Origin: Pseudorasbora parva
Taxonomy: Eukaryota; Chordata; Actinopteri; Cypriniformes; Gobionidae
Length of the DNA stretch: 64,000 nucleotides
Reading direction: 5' to 3'
NCBI RefSeq assembly: GCF_024679245.1
Contig: NC_090178.1
Coordinates: 21,740,703-21,804,702, forward strand
Both the position numbers and the translations under genes were made by a program. The notes beneath the pieces were generated by a model. That model was not told the DNA's origin, did not search any database, and saw nothing but the letters and a program-made list of their open reading frames with translations. Shown in pieces: positions 47,384 to 59,879 of the stretch (position 1 is its first letter; the number at the start of each line of letters is the position of its first letter).

Positions 47384-48588
47384 TATAAGTTTAGTTCATA
47401 ATATTTCACCGTACACCATAAAAAGTTAAAATTTTTATAGAAAAAGATGTTGCAAATGCTAAATTACATCGTTTTTAGTTGATGGGCCAGTGAGAAATGT
47501 TGCCAGGAAAAGTAAAAATTAGAACTACTGAGAAAGCAGAAAGAGTACAGTACAGATGGCTATACAAAAATATTCAGTCCAATTTTAATTTACATGCTGT
47601 GATGCAACATAGATGATTGAGCGACTTTCAGAAACCTTACATATGTCTACCATTAACCCTTTGACAAGCAATCATTAAAAGTTCAGCTGTATGAAACATG
47701 ATTATTCACTCTCTTCCAAACACCCCCCCCCACCCACCCCCCCCACCCCCAAACCGCCTTCTAAGTATGAAAAATTGAAAGTGTCAGACTATTTTGGTGC
47801 ATTTGTTAATTAGGCTGCCGTTGAAGGATAACATAATTATATAATCTGTTTAAGTATTTAAACAAATAATCCTCATTAAGGTCAACATATAGGCTGCTTT
47901 GTACTCATTAATGACAATAACATTGGTTCAGTGGGTGTGCAGACATATAAGTGCGTTTGTTCCTCTTGGCAGCCCTGTTATGTTTCACAATCAGTGTCTC
48001 TGCTCATTGTACTCCTGTGAATGTTTGCTTGAAGATGTGTCAAGATGTTTGCATGAGTGGGCCTGTGCAAACGAAATCTTTCATATCTAATTACTTTGGT
48101 TGAAGTAAAATGGCGATTTGCATGCTGGCGCTACCATATGCACTCTGACACCGAATACGTTCGGCTCTTTAAGTGCTTTATCATAATGCACGCTCAACTG
48201 AATGCGGAATGAAACCAGAGAGAAGTGTTGTACAAACCTTCCTATATGCCAAGCATGCACTCAGTCTGATGCTTCCCCTTCACATTAATTATGACTCTTG
48301 ATATTTTCTGTAGCCTATATATAAATATACTGCAGAATTATCTCTTTTAGGCTACCTTTGAATTTGCCAAAGGTAGGCTGGTTGAACTTGACTTGAGTCC
48401 TTGTTCATCCACATCTTCAAAAGATAATTTTTTCAAATATTCCCCAACAGGTTTCATTGCACTTATCGCCAGGCACGTCTTACACTTCTGTACCTATGCA
48501 TGAGCGCTGTCCTTTCAGCACCTCAGAAGACCTAGGAAAACAGATCAGGACCATGGCCAGCTCCATTGTCCTAAAAGCACTCTTTTAA
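47384..48588. other. Non-coding stretch; C-rich tract 47721-47755
   Basis: It holds a cytosine-rich tract with A interruptions near 47721-47755. No exon or transposon was recognised. Confidence 0.5.
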
Positions 48589-49558
48589 AGGGGGGGGTGA
48601 AATGCTGTTTCATGCATACTGATCTTTTTACACTGTTAAAGACTTGGAATCCCATACTAAACATAGACAAAGTTTCAAAAGTTAAGGTGGACGTTTGATG
48701 GGAGTATTTCTTTGTCAAAAATACTACTTCCGGTTAGTCATAAGTTTCGGCAAGTTTTTTGAGATCATGCGTCCCCTTTGACGTTAACGGGGGCGGAATT
48801 TCCTTGTATGGGCCTTACGGACAATTCTACCGGAAGCGCGAGAGAGAGAGCGAGGGAGAGAGCGAAAGCAACAGGCTACGCCCATCAAAGCGCTGGCTTG
48901 TAGGATGCTAAACAGGTGATATAACCAGTAGCTACTGACTTACCCACTGATAGGCCGGCGGTCGATCTGTATTAGCACTTTCCTCACGCGACGGGCGAAT
49001 CACTTTCCTCACAGAGCGACTCACTTTCCTCACGCGGCAGGCGAATCACTTTCCTCACTGAGCGAATCACTTTCCTCACAGAGCGAATCACTTTCCTCAC
49101 GCGGCGGGCGAATCACTTTCCTCACTGAGCGAATCACTTTCCTCACAGAGCGAATCACTTTCCTCACAGAGCGACTCACTTTCCTCACGCGGCGGGCGAA
49201 TCACTTTCCTCACTGAGCGAATCACTTTCCTCACAGAGCGAATCACTTTCCTCACGCGGCGGGCGAATCACTTTCCTCACTGAGCGAATCACTTTCCTCA
49301 CAGAGCGAATCACTTTCCTCACAGAGCGACTCACTTTCCTCACTGCAGCGCGCTGCTGCACACGTCATTATTTAGCTCCGGTCACATGACACACCCCCAC
49401 CCGCTCGGCTTTTTTCGGAAAGACTCGGAACAGCGCATCTTTCTTATATAATTATAAAAAAAATAAAGACTTTTCGGAGATATGCAGGATGCAATGCTAC
49501 TCTATAGGTACTCAAGATTGACATGACACTGACTGAAACTGAGTGTTTCACCCCCCCT
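48589..49558. mobile_element. TTAA-flanked element with AGGGGGGGGTGAAA ends and internal minisatellite
   Basis: The element is 970 bp, begins AGGGGGGGGTGAAATGCTG and ends CTGAGTGTTTCACCCCCCCT, flanked by TTAA (48585-48588 and 49559-49562). The centre is a GC-rich block and a tandem array at 48975-49345. No transposase. Confidence 0.87.
48975..49345. repeat. Minisatellite with higher-order structure
   Basis: Seventeen copies of CACTTTCCTCAC are separated by four kinds of spacer: a 13-bp GCGGCGGGCGAAT type and 9-bp TGAGCGAAT, AGAGCGAAT and AGAGCGACT types. After the first few units the spacers follow a repeating order (GCGGCGGGCGAAT, TGAGCGAAT, AGAGCGAAT, sometimes AGAGCGACT), i.e. a higher-order repeat of about 67-88 bp. 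It lies inside the TTAA-flanked element. Confidence 0.95.
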
Positions 49559-50298
49559 TTAAGGGGAACAGACTGACAGCGACTTTAGCACTGGACAGTC
49601 TAACAGCTGCATTGTTGTTCATTGATGCTATTAGCAGTCTAGCGGAATGTCTGTGTTCAAATGGGATGCATTTGTGGGGGGAAAACATGATGGCATTCTA
49701 TTCTGACCATGAACTAGGCACTAACATTTACATTCAAACAGTACAATTTCTGAGAAGCAAAATGTGTGTATATAAATCTCAGCGCATAATGCATTATCTT
49801 CAGATGAGGAACGATTATCAATGCATGAATCAGACTTTTCCGCAGTACACACAACTTCTGACACCATGCATCATTTTTTATTTTAATGTTCCTGTACGGG
49901 GGCAGAGATAAATCATACTGAACAAAGAAAATGCTCAGACTTACTACTACAACTTGACTGGAATATCTTATAGGAGTTGGATATATTAGCTGCCGATTAA
50001 AAAAAGTGATGATCATTAATCATCACATTATAATGTACACTATAAATAATGATAATCATTTTGAGATCTGCTAAATATTACATTTAACAGTGTTATTCAA
50101 TTATTAGTGTTTTAAAAGATGAATTTTAAGTAAGCTTTAGATGATAGCAAAGGTAATCTAAATGGAAAAGTAGGTGAAATGAGCATGCACAATTAAAGGG
50201 GTATATATTTACCCCTGACAAAATAAACTTTCAATAAAACGTGACTGCCTAAGCAGTAGAAAGGATTTTTTTAAATTGGTGCTAGCTGAAAACTTTAA

Positions 50299-51047
50299 GG
50301 CCGGAGACACACTGCAAGCGTGGTGTGAGCGTGCCGTTTCTGTAGCGTGTTAGCCGCGGGGCGGCTGCCTGGCGTTTTCTCTGTCTTTGCACACCAGAAG
50401 CGTGTCTGATGCGGCGCTGCTGCTGCTATTGTTGTACAGGGAAGGCCTATACTTCATGTTAAACATAAATATATTGCCTATTGATACAGCAAAGACAACG
50501 TCGGCAGTAGCCTATTGACCACATATCTATGGTATTGACGGCAAAATAATCTACAATATTTCGTTCTGTATTGACAGATTTAATATTTCAAAATCGATAA
50601 TTATGTTGTTTTTTTTATTATTACATTTAGGCCTATATCTGCATTTATGTTAACCTACAGGCTTTCAAACATGAACATTTAATTTATTAAAGCTACACTG
50701 TGATATTTTCCCCCATCTAGCGGTGTAAAGGTATATGACAATCCAGTGAATATTAGTTTCTGTTCCTCTCAATTCTGATTTTGTTTTAACTCCTACGGTG
50801 GCCGATTTAGTCCAAGATTAACAAGGCTTCCAGTTCGACCTCGTTCATGACTGCCATTGAGTGTTAAAACGCAAAAAGCGAAGCTTGAATTTACAAATAT
50901 GTCCCTCTTTGTCTAATGTACTTTCAAGATGGAGGGGCAACATGGCGACCGGCATTCGAACCCCTCACCCGTATGGATTTTCAATGGCATATTATAAACT
51001 TAAGAAAATACTTTATTACTTAAAAGAAGTAAATATACATTAATGAG

Positions 51048-51091
<44 letters not shown>

Positions 51092-51361
51092 AAAGAATGA
51101 AGTGTTTTTAGCTAAGAATAAACTAAAAACGTTACACAGTGTAGCTTTAATATTTATTCATGTCAAAATTACATATAAATATATTTTCCTATTCTATTTT
51201 GCCAGGAAACGCTTCCAACACGTTCGCGTGAAAAATAGGTGTCTCTTCTGTGAGCCGCGCATGTCACGCAGGCTCCGACCTGTTGAAATGGGAATCGGTA
51301 CAAAAACAGACACGCCACACAGCCGAGATGCTCACGCCGCGCTTGCAGTGTGTCCCCGGCC
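50299..51361. mobile_element. Inverted-repeat element with GGCCGGAGACACAC ends
   Basis: The element is 1063 bp. It begins GGCCGGAGACACACTGCAAG and ends CTTGCAGTGTGTCCCCGGCC. A TAA trinucleotide flanks it on both sides (50296-50298 and 51362-51364), which fits PIF/Harbinger-type insertion. It contains a nested younger element (50691-51146). No transposase. The 740 bp before it (49559-50298) hold nothing recognised; the open frames at 49543-50016 overlap on both strands. Confidence 0.8.
50691..51146. mobile_element. TTAA-flanked element with AGCTACACTGTG ends
   Basis: The element is 456 bp, begins AGCTACACTGTGATATTTTC and ends GTTACACAGTGTAGCT, flanked by TTAA (50687-50690 and 51147-51150). 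It carries an (AT)n tract near 51051-51089 and is nested in the GGCCGGAGACAC element. A partial copy is at 22545-22790. Confidence 0.87.
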
Positions 51362-51414
51362 TAACACCCATTATGCACTGATGTTGCCTACCAAGGCCAC
51401 TCCCAAATGGATAA

Positions 51415-51590
51415 ATATGCTATCCTATAGCTCAAACAGTAGAGCATGGCGCTAGCAACGCCAAGGTCATGGGTTCGATTCCCAGGAAAAGTAAGAAATG
51501 ACAAAAAAAATGTAAAATGTGTACCTTGAATGAAATGTAAGTCGCTTTGGATAAAAGCGTCTGCCAAATGCATAAATGTAAATGTAAATA
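51415..51590 (+). mobile_element. tRNA-derived SINE with LINE-type tail
   Basis: TATAGCTCAAACAGTAGAGC is a degenerate A box and GGTTCGATTCCC is a B box, spaced as in a tRNA. The body ends with AAGTCGCTTTGGATAAAAGC, GTCTGCCAAATG and TAAATGTAAATGTAAA repeats, a 3' tail shared by many fish SINEs and their LINE partners. The tRNA cloverleaf is incomplete (no acceptor pairing), so it is not a tRNA gene. Confidence 0.85.
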
Positions 51591-52978
51591 TGCTTGACCA
51601 GAATTAAATATTGCCTTGCTTTAGAAGCAAATACTTTTAGAAGCAAACTTTTAGTCATATGATGCCGACTTGTATTGTTACAGGTTGCAAGAATTCAAAG
51701 AGTAAGCATTTATTTTCAGCTGCAAAGAATCGTAAATATGGAGAGAACATTAAAATGGAAAATCTGAAGTCAACATGTTGGATGATAATGAACACAGTGT
51801 TTTAGGCTGAATGGGGTGGGTGGGTGGGTGGGGGGGAAGCGATGGGTGGCCATGTGGTCAGTTCCGCCCAACCTCCCAAAGCAAAATGCCGATGTGTACT
51901 GGTGTGAAAGCTGCTGCCATATTTACCATAATGCTGTTTAAAGATTATACCCGAATATTTGATGCTTCGATAGCAGGAGCCTGATTAGACTACCAATTGC
52001 ATAGTGGCGTCTTCGCAGAGGTCTTATGAAACGAGGGTCAAGCCATTTTGGCCATCATGTAAATAGCCACTTTCACACATACAGATACATAATGATCCAA
52101 ATGATCACATAAATGACCATCTTTCACCGTTGCACCATATCTTAAAGCTTTTTACCGGGTTGCGCTCAAGACCCAGCCTTCTTTCTAATTCATCAGCGTT
52201 GACCTCTGCAGTTTAAGAGCAAACGCACGTTCTGTTTGATCACCCCCTTATGAAGACTCAAATGGACACAGGCAGAGTGAAAGACTTGATTTCTTTATTT
52301 TTATTGTATTGATCACTTAGGGTTATCTAATTTAACTGACTTAAGTTTTTTTTTAGTTTTTTTATTTTAGAAATATATATTCTGTTCTAATTTAATTCTG
52401 TTCATTCATTTTTGATTATTTATCGGTGCAGCGATGTTGCGGCGTGTGCAATTTAGCTTATTTAATTCAATTTTGCCAACATGTGAAATGCAAATCCTGT
52501 CTGCAGTGTAGCCTTTCTGCAGTTTCTTATTTGTAAGGTTTATTAATCCAAAATATTTTTATACTTCTTCTATATTCTTCTATATCTATATTTCTTCTAT
52601 ATCTTTGTGTGCTTTTCTGTACATTGTGGCTTTAAAATGTTATGAGGAATCGGTTTACACACACACGATTCGACTATCAGTCGACTAGGCAAGAACTGAC
52701 CATTTTGATTAGACTATGAAAAAGTATACTATACAATCATCAATGATAAACCCACTCTTGCATTAACTTTTTTCTTAATAACCCTCAGTCGATCTGACTG
52801 TCCCTGGGCGAGGATACAAAAATGCAGGCAGAATTCATGATGTAATCAAGTTAAATCATGATTTAATGTGTTTTGCATCATCCGGCTGACTTCTGGTGAC
52901 AAATAAAAGGGAAGTTCTCTGTCTAGATTACACAGAGTAAACATTGTTCATTTACATATACTATTGACATTGTAACGA
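51591..52978. other. Non-coding stretch, nothing recognised
   Basis: A G-rich GGGT-type tract lies at about 51816-51836. No exon or repeat family could be assigned. Confidence 0.5.
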
Positions 52979-53016
52979 TACAAAGCGGATTAAAAATCAT
53001 TAAAGTTATACTTTAA

Positions 53017-53105
<89 letters not shown>

Positions 53106-53142
53106 TAAAGTATAACTTTACTGATTTTTAATCCACTTTGTA
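52979..53142. repeat. Long palindrome with (TA)n centre
   Basis: Left arm TACAAAGCGGATTAAAAATC, then ATTAAAGTTATACTTTAAAT, is repeated inverted at the right as TTTAAAGTATAACTTTACTG and ATTTTTAATCCACTTTGTA. The arms are about 43 bp with two mismatches, around about 80 bp of TA repeats. It may be a small palindromic MITE or a cruciform-forming sequence. Confidence 0.9.
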
Positions 53143-53625
53143 TTATATATATATCAAATATTGGCCAATATGAAAATATTTATATCAACAAATACAAAAA
53201 TGTTGCATAAATTTAAACTCCGCTGAACTGTCACATTGCCAGACAGACACATCACCACACAATCACTCATGCTGCCCCAAATAACCGATTTTCATTGAAT
53301 ATGTATGATGAATGCCCCTAGAGACTGAAGAGCAGCTAGAGACATGACATAACACAAAATGACCCTTTTGACTGAATAATCATAGAACATCTACATCTTT
53401 TCAGGCCACTTCAGGCTGTCTCAGTTATCATGGTTTGTCAGGAGTAAACGTGCTCTCAAACAGCAGCTATAGGATTTAAAAATGGCTGTGCGATTAACTG
53501 ATGCCATCTGACAGAGAGCAGGAACCAGACAAACGGGGACAATCTGACCTGCATGTCTGATTTTTGATTAAATGTGTCCAATCAGGTTGGAGCATGCACA
53601 GACACACATAAACAGACACAGACAC
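53143..53625. other. Non-coding stretch, nothing recognised
   Basis: No gene or repeat family was identified. Confidence 0.5.
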
Positions 53626-53691
53626 AGACACACGCGCACGCGCACACGCACACGCACACGCACACGCACACGCACACGCACACGCACACGC

Positions 53692-53742
<51 letters not shown>
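53626..53742. repeat. CGCACA / CA compound microsatellite
   Basis: Alternating CACACG hexamers (about ten) pass into pure CA. Alternating purine-pyrimidine sequence of this kind can adopt Z-DNA. Open frames of Thr-His or Cys-Val are artefacts. Confidence 0.96.
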
Positions 53743-53746
<4 letters not shown>

Positions 53747-54424
53747 GTGGAGTGAGTTTTATTAGGATTCAGACCCTGTAAGAACTTTAATGATTCTTGC
53801 CCAGCGCAGTCTACTCTGGTGATGGTCTCTGCGGGAGACAGATTTTGCACTGGGCTAAATTGCTTTTTTCCTCCATGCTCCAGTAGCCTGCTACTCTCTG
53901 CAGCGGTAATCAAGGCTCATCATCATTAGATATTATTATACACTGAGAAAACAAGGCCTGTGTGAAGCCGAGGAAAGGCAATCTCCCTGCCCGGGAGTCC
54001 ACTTACCCTGGGTTTTTACGGCATTCTGAATCATTGCTGCACCGATGGCACCACACCATATTAAAATGTGTGAGCATGTTTGTATGAAGGCGTGTACTGT
54101 ATGCATGAATTCTGGGTGGTCGTGTTCACTAAAGCCCCCCCCAAGGTCCTGAAGACGATAATTAAGAGATGAAAGACAAACGATCAGCCAGTGCAATCGG
54201 CCTGGTGTGAACTCTCAGCACTCAGTGTAGAAATAGTACACCATATGGAGCAAATGAAACTAATGAGAACATTCACATTAATATGTTACATTTTAAAATT
54301 ATTTTAAAATAAACAAATGTTATTAATAAATACAAATAAAAACTGAACATAAAACTGAAATGCTAAAAGTTACAAAAGATTACAAAAAAAGATTAGTGAG
54401 CATATATTACACACACATAAACAC

Positions 54425-54461
<37 letters not shown>

Positions 54462-54746
54462 TTGTTTTTGTGAAATATGGGGACATTCCATAGGCGTAAT
54501 GGTTTTTATACTGTACAAACCATATGTACTATCCCCTTACACTGCCCCTGCCCCTAAACCTACCATATACAAATATACATATCACAGGAAACATTCTGCA
54601 TTTTTACTTTCTCAAAAAAACGAATTCTCTATGATTTCTAAGCCATTTGAAAAGTAGGGAAATATTTCGCCCTCTCCTTGTAATACCTATGTCATACCCG
54701 TGTCATTATACACATGTTTCTCCTGATATTTCACAAAAACAAGCAC
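54462..54746 (+). repeat. Dispersed CA-associated repeat, copy 6
   Basis: Directly follows a CA tract (54421-54461). TATGGGGACATTCCATAGGC, GTAATGGTTTTTATACTGTA, CCCCTTACACTGCCCCTGCC and CACAGGAAACATTCTGCATT match. TTTTTGTGAAATAT at the start and ATATTTCACAAAAA at 54728 are inverted to each other, so this copy shows possible terminal inverted repeats not evident in the others. Confidence 0.85.
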
Positions 54747-54749
54747 ACA

Positions 54750-54965
54750 ATACAAAGTTTGGAATAATAATGATGTTTTAATGTTTAATTTAAAATAATA
54801 TATTTTATATATGTTAATGTTTTAAAATGTCATTTATTCTTGTGATGGCAAAGCTGAATTTTCAGCATCATTACTCCAGTTTTCAGTGTCACATGATCAT
54901 TCAGAAATAATTATTAGTGCTGCTCAATTATTAACAATGGCTCTTATTATTATCAGTGTTGATAC
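54750..54965 (+). repeat. Dispersed repeat, TCAGCATCATTACTCCAG block
   Basis: TGATGGCAAAGCTGAATTTT, TCAGCATCATTACTCCAGTT and TCAGTGTCACATGATCATTC match the family at 59880-60233. Confidence 0.8.
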
Positions 54966-57548
54966 GAGGGTTACTTTTGAAAAGGCATGTATGCACTCTA
55001 TCAATGTGTACTACTGCAGCTCATATAAATGGCCTAGAACATTGTCCTCAGTTGCACATTCTGCCGCCGCTGTCTTTCTATTTGAAATATCACCTATTCT
55101 CCTTCAATACAATGCATGAAAGATTTTTAAACACAGTGGCTGACATACTAGGTTAATTCAAAGTCGCACATGTGTTATCTCCCGTCTCTGGCATTTTTAC
55201 AAAACAAAATGGCCACTTCCAAGGTAAGAGGAGCCCAATAAATGGAGGATTCATTTTAAATCATCTGAGCTGACACAAGCTTCTTGCATTAAACCTTGAA
55301 CTGCCTCTGCATGTGTGAACACAACAATTTCATTACTGGTGCAGTAGGCGGCTATCGCTCTCGGCTGCGATATTCATAACCCGTCTTCATAATGCTTCAA
55401 AATCTCAACATTTTATTTCAGAGTTACAGTGCTTAAAAGTCATTCAGACTGATGCTTCTCGGAAGAATATTGGAAGAGTGGGGGGAGAAAGATGGAAAAC
55501 TCACACAAACATCAAAACACTCATGAAAGAGGTTGTGTAAAGGCTGTTTTGCCGTTGAATGATGAAAAAGCTAGTTCTCTATCAAATATGGAAACAGCTC
55601 TTTGTCTTCGAGTAAACAAAAAAAGGTCACTGTTTCTGTTTTAGAGTGAACACTCTCAGTCAAAAGGACATAAAGACAGATGGCTCTGGCCATTATTAAT
55701 GGCTGACAGTGATTTCAAATTGCCCGGTGTTTAAAACATGCAGTTTAAAGGCATTCTTTCAGCACGTTGTACTAACATCATCTTCTTAGCCCCAACAGAT
55801 TGGGAGGCTTTTTCTACAAGCTGTGATAATGACACATTAAGTCCCAGGGAGTGCTCGTGTGCATCACAATTCTTCACCACCATTCCGCACCATCACTCAG
55901 GTTACCCACACAACATACTCTATTTGGTACAGGGCTCAGATAGGAAATAGTTTCATTGACAAATATATAAAATGACGCTGTCAACTCCCTGTGGTTGGGT
56001 CTTCCCACATAAAATGTCTAAGCTCAGTGGCGATAACTAAAAAGGCGAAATACTTCAAATTGGTTATCTAGTTTTACAGCATAACAAACCTGCCAAAGAG
56101 GTCCGTAGAGTCATTCTGAAAATGAATAGGGTTTCTTGCCTTTGAAATTTGTTTTGGCCACTAAATAAATTATCTCACATTTTTGCAGTATAAGCAAGTA
56201 GAAAAGGGCATTTCAGTTTTGGGATTTCATCACCTGCTAAATTAAATGTAATGAAGTATGCGATTTAAATTACAGCGTTCCTTAGCAAAAGTGCCGAATG
56301 CCTGCATTAAGACATAATAATGCCACTTGTGTATAGTAGCGAGTCTGCCGTTTACTTGGATTGCTCAGGCTGGTTGCAAGGTAGAAAGAAGAAGATTATT
56401 CATTTACATTATGATTATAGTCTACTTTTTTCTTCTGCTAAGCTATTCTGAACTGCTAAGTGCTGAGCAAAACAAATATAGAAAGGATTTATTTAGCAAG
56501 CAGAAAACAGCTGTCATCTCTAAGCAATGACTACATCTGCATATGAATGGTTACCTCCTCAAAACATTTGCAACCAAAGCTTTTCTAAGGACACTACAAT
56601 ATTTTCAGCTGGCATCAGAGAGGTTTTGCATGATCCGGTGTGTGTCGTACGATGCGTTTTCCTCTCTGAATGGCACCTTTATATGAAGGTAAAGCGGCAT
56701 CTATCAGATTTACAATGTGCCATGCCACAATTGGCACTGCTATTTTCTCAGTGATCAACTTTTATTCCTGTAAGATTCAAAATCTTCTTCTTCAAATACT
56801 AACAATCCATGGGAGATGCATAAAGTGCGGTGCAGCATTGTGTAATGAGGTAATGAAGGCGAAATTATATTTGTTAAAAGAAACAAGAAAGCAAAAAGCA
56901 ACTTTCTACAAGCAATTTCTCATGTTGTACTCGACAAAGAGACCCCCCCCCCCCCTCCTTTACAGTGAAGCCAAAGATTTTCACAACTTTAGTAATATAC
57001 TGTCACAAGTGTTGTGGGTCGGTGATAAACTATCTCTATGTGCTTCGGTAAGTGCTGAACGCAAGTACTTGCAATTCTAGACAGTTTGTTTTAGAGCTAT
57101 ATTGTAGCACAAAACCATCAGTAAACTTGCTTTTAATTGCATACGATGAAAAAAAAGAGTGGGGGAAAAAAACCCTACTTCTGTGAGCAGGGTGCTTGTG
57201 TGCACCATTTGTCAGGTTTATTATAGGCCTATAACAGGACCATTTTCTCTACTGCTCCCCATACACGATCCATCACAGAAGAAATAAGCTACAGAAGAGA
57301 ACAGCAAAACACAAGTGAGTAGTGAGTGAGCAGAGCAATGGAAGAAAGAAAAAGCCACACAACACAGACTGTGGAATTTGTTTTAGCAAACTTTCAAGCA
57401 ATGTCACCATTCCCATGGGGCATGGTTGCTTAAATGGCTCAAGGACACAATGGTGATCATTTCTGAATTGCTCCATGCAGGGTTCAAACCTACACATTTT
57501 TAATACAAGTACATTTTTACCAAAAAATGCCAACGCACACTGCAACAA
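54966..57548. other. Non-coding stretch, nothing recognised
   Basis: About 2.6 kb with no assignable repeat or exon. A poly-C run is at about 56943-56955. Overlapping short open frames at 56327-57080 and 57273-57596 show no domain. Confidence 0.5.
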
Positions 57549-57571
57549 CACTGCAAAAAAAAAAAATGCTT

Positions 57572-57848
57572 GGTAACACTTTAGTATGGGGAACACATAT
57601 TCACTATTAACTATGACTTTTGCCTCAATAAACTCCTAATTTACTGCTTATTAATAGTTAGTACAGTAAATTTTGTAGTATTTAAGTTTAGGTATTGGGT
57701 AGGATTAAGGGATGTAATAAACTCATGAAGAATAAGACATTAATATGTGCTTTATAAGTTCTAATAAACAGCCAATATCATAGTAATATGCATTCTAATA
57801 AGCAACTAGTTAATAGTTAATAACTGAACCCTAAAATAAAGTGTTACC
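57572..57848. mobile_element. hAT-like MITE, GGTAACAC...GTGTTACC, with 8-bp duplication
   Basis: 277 bp. The ends GGTAACACTTTAGTATGGGG and AATAAAGTGTTACC are inverted. The flanking repeat AAATGCTT is perfect (57564-57571 and 57849-57856). Confidence 0.93.
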
Positions 57849-57867
57849 AAATGCTTTTCTTACTTAA

Positions 57868-58463
57868 AGGGTTAGTTCACCCAAAAATGAAAATGATTTC
57901 ATTAATTACTCACCCTCATGTCGTTGGACACCCGTAACACCTTCGTTCATCTGCGGAACACATCACAAGACCCATAAAGGCATTAAAGACGACATTACAA
58001 AGTCCATCTCACTACAGTGGCTGTACAATACTTTTACAATGCGACGAAAATTGTTATTGTGCACACAAAAATCTAAATAACGACTTTATCCACTAAGTTA
58101 TTGACGTGAACTTGACGCATGCTCAAGAATATGATGCAGCTCTGCCGTTCGAATACATGACCCGGAAGAGGAGGAGTGCCGCTATCGCTGAGTTCACATC
58201 CGAGACCTACACGGAAGACAATAACTTGGTGGATAAAGTCATTATTTAGATTTTTTGCGCACAAAAACTATTCTTGTCGCTTCGTAAAATGATTGTACAG
58301 CCACTGTAGTGAGATGGACTTTGTAATGTCGTCTTTAATGACTTTATGGGTCTTGTGATTGGGTCAGTGGGAATGTACTGAATGCCAATGGAGGCTTTTC
58401 TGAAGCCTTTCTCAGCCATCAGCTTTCAACAAAAATATCTTTTTTGGGGGGTGAACTAACCCT
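57868..58463. mobile_element. TTAA-flanked element with AGGGTTAGTTCACC ends
   Basis: 596 bp. Begins AGGGTTAGTTCACCCAAAAA and ends GGGGTGAACTAACCCT, flanked by TTAA (57864-57867 and 58464-58467). Internally symmetrical: AATGCGACGAAAATTGTTAT pairs approximately with ACTATTCTTGTCGCTTCGTA, and the TGGCTGTACAATACTTTTAC region is mirrored near 58290. Same family as 526-1059. Confidence 0.9.
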
Positions 58464-58799
58464 TTAATATTTTTGTCTTGTTTCTAGTCCAAACATCTAA
58501 ACGTTCTTAAAACAAGAAGTATTTAAAAGACAAGCAAAAGTAATTTTCTTGTTTTGGGAAAAATAACTTAAAATGAAGAGTTTTTGCTTGTAAGCAAAAT
58601 AATCTTAAAACAAGATTATTTTGCTTACCCCACTGGCAGATTATTTTGCTTATTTTAAGCAAAATCTCTTTTAATTTTGAGTTATTTTTTCCCAAAACAA
58701 GACAATAATTTTTACTTGTCTAGTAAATGTTTCTTAATGTAAGAATTTTGACTAGAAACGAGACAAAAATACTAAGTAAGAAAAGCATTTTTTGCAGTG

Positions 58800-59879
58800 A
58801 ACAGATGCTGAACAATGTGGACAATTACCTGATTACAGTTTTTCACTTCACACACCCTCCACAACCCGACAGACGGCGACAGGGGGTAACACACTGATCT
58901 TACAAAACCCAGCAAAGTGCCTGTTGTCGTTGGTCGGCGTCTGTTGGTTTAGTGTGATCTTGCCTGTAGAATCAAAAGCTGTAGATCATTGATGTAGATC
59001 AATGCAAGTGAATGCTATATGAGTAGGCAGGAGAGTCACACTTCACAGGCTTGAAGTTCAACACTCAAGCGCAATAACACGACGCCTTTCAACCACAAGT
59101 GTTCATATAATGATGTGTAATAGCCTTCTTGAGCCCTGTAAACATGTTCTGCTGAATGACAATGATTCATCTGCACCTTAATATGTGGTTTCAATGACCT
59201 GAACTGATTTGAATTAAATCACATTGTGAGTGCATGGGAACAAAAGAGGGTTGACTCTGATCCATATGTTTGGAGTGGTGTATAAACAGTAAACATACAT
59301 GTTGCCTATATAGTATTAGAGTACTTGAGTATTTTATTGGACCTCCCCGTTCACAAGACCAAGAATCAGATCATCAAGATTTTTCATGGTTATCAGTGCT
59401 GATCTTAAAGATCGCTTTTGTCCACCTCTTTACGCTTTCCTTGTTCAATATCTTTTTTTTTTTTTAAAGCATGAAATAATACTTTTTCTTTTTAACTTGT
59501 CAGCCTTTCCATCTGAGCAGGCTTGCCTTGTGTTCCTGCTGCATAACAGAACTGCGGCTCTATATGGAAAATTAAGTCATTTCTGGATTACAGCCTAGAG
59601 TGTTTCTTGTAATACAGTAACTGCCATAAACTATAAAATGGTTATCAGGAGTCTGCCATCATTACAAACTTGATTGAAATATAATTTACATGAGGAGAGG
59701 GAACCCATTTACATCCAAAGGGTAATTATAATACAATGTAATGGAGTCAAAACCACAAAGTGCAAAATACAGTCTGCCTATACTGCAAAGGACTCTGATA
59801 ACTTTATAGTGAACTCTTAAAGTCTTCAGATATAGAAAGCCTTGTTGTTGTTTTTGGTTTATTGGCATGGTTGCAATCT
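58800..59879. other. Non-coding stretch, nothing recognised
   Basis: No exon or repeat was assigned. A T-run is at about 59452-59466. Confidence 0.5.

Larger units (their letters stand above)
57549..58799. mobile_element. Element with CACTGCAAAAAA ends and two nested insertions
   Basis: Begins CACTGCAAAAAAAAAAAATG and ends AGCATTTTTTGCAGTG. Internal blocks TATTTTTGTCTTGTTTCTAG and, inverted, CTAGAAACGAGACAAAAATA show long inverted arms. GTTTTGGGAAAAATAACTTA pairs with GAGTTATTTTTTCCCAAAAC. Two younger elements sit in its left arm (57572-57848 and 57868-58463). No target duplication is visible. Confidence 0.85.

Noticed and set aside
48975..49345. CRISPR-like array
   Set aside because: Spacers are 9-13 bp and repetitive, the setting is vertebrate DNA within a TTAA-flanked transposon, and there are no cas genes. 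It is a minisatellite.
51415..51500. tRNA gene
   Set aside because: A and B boxes are present but acceptor and other stems do not pair, and the sequence continues into a SINE body with a TGTAAATG-type tail.
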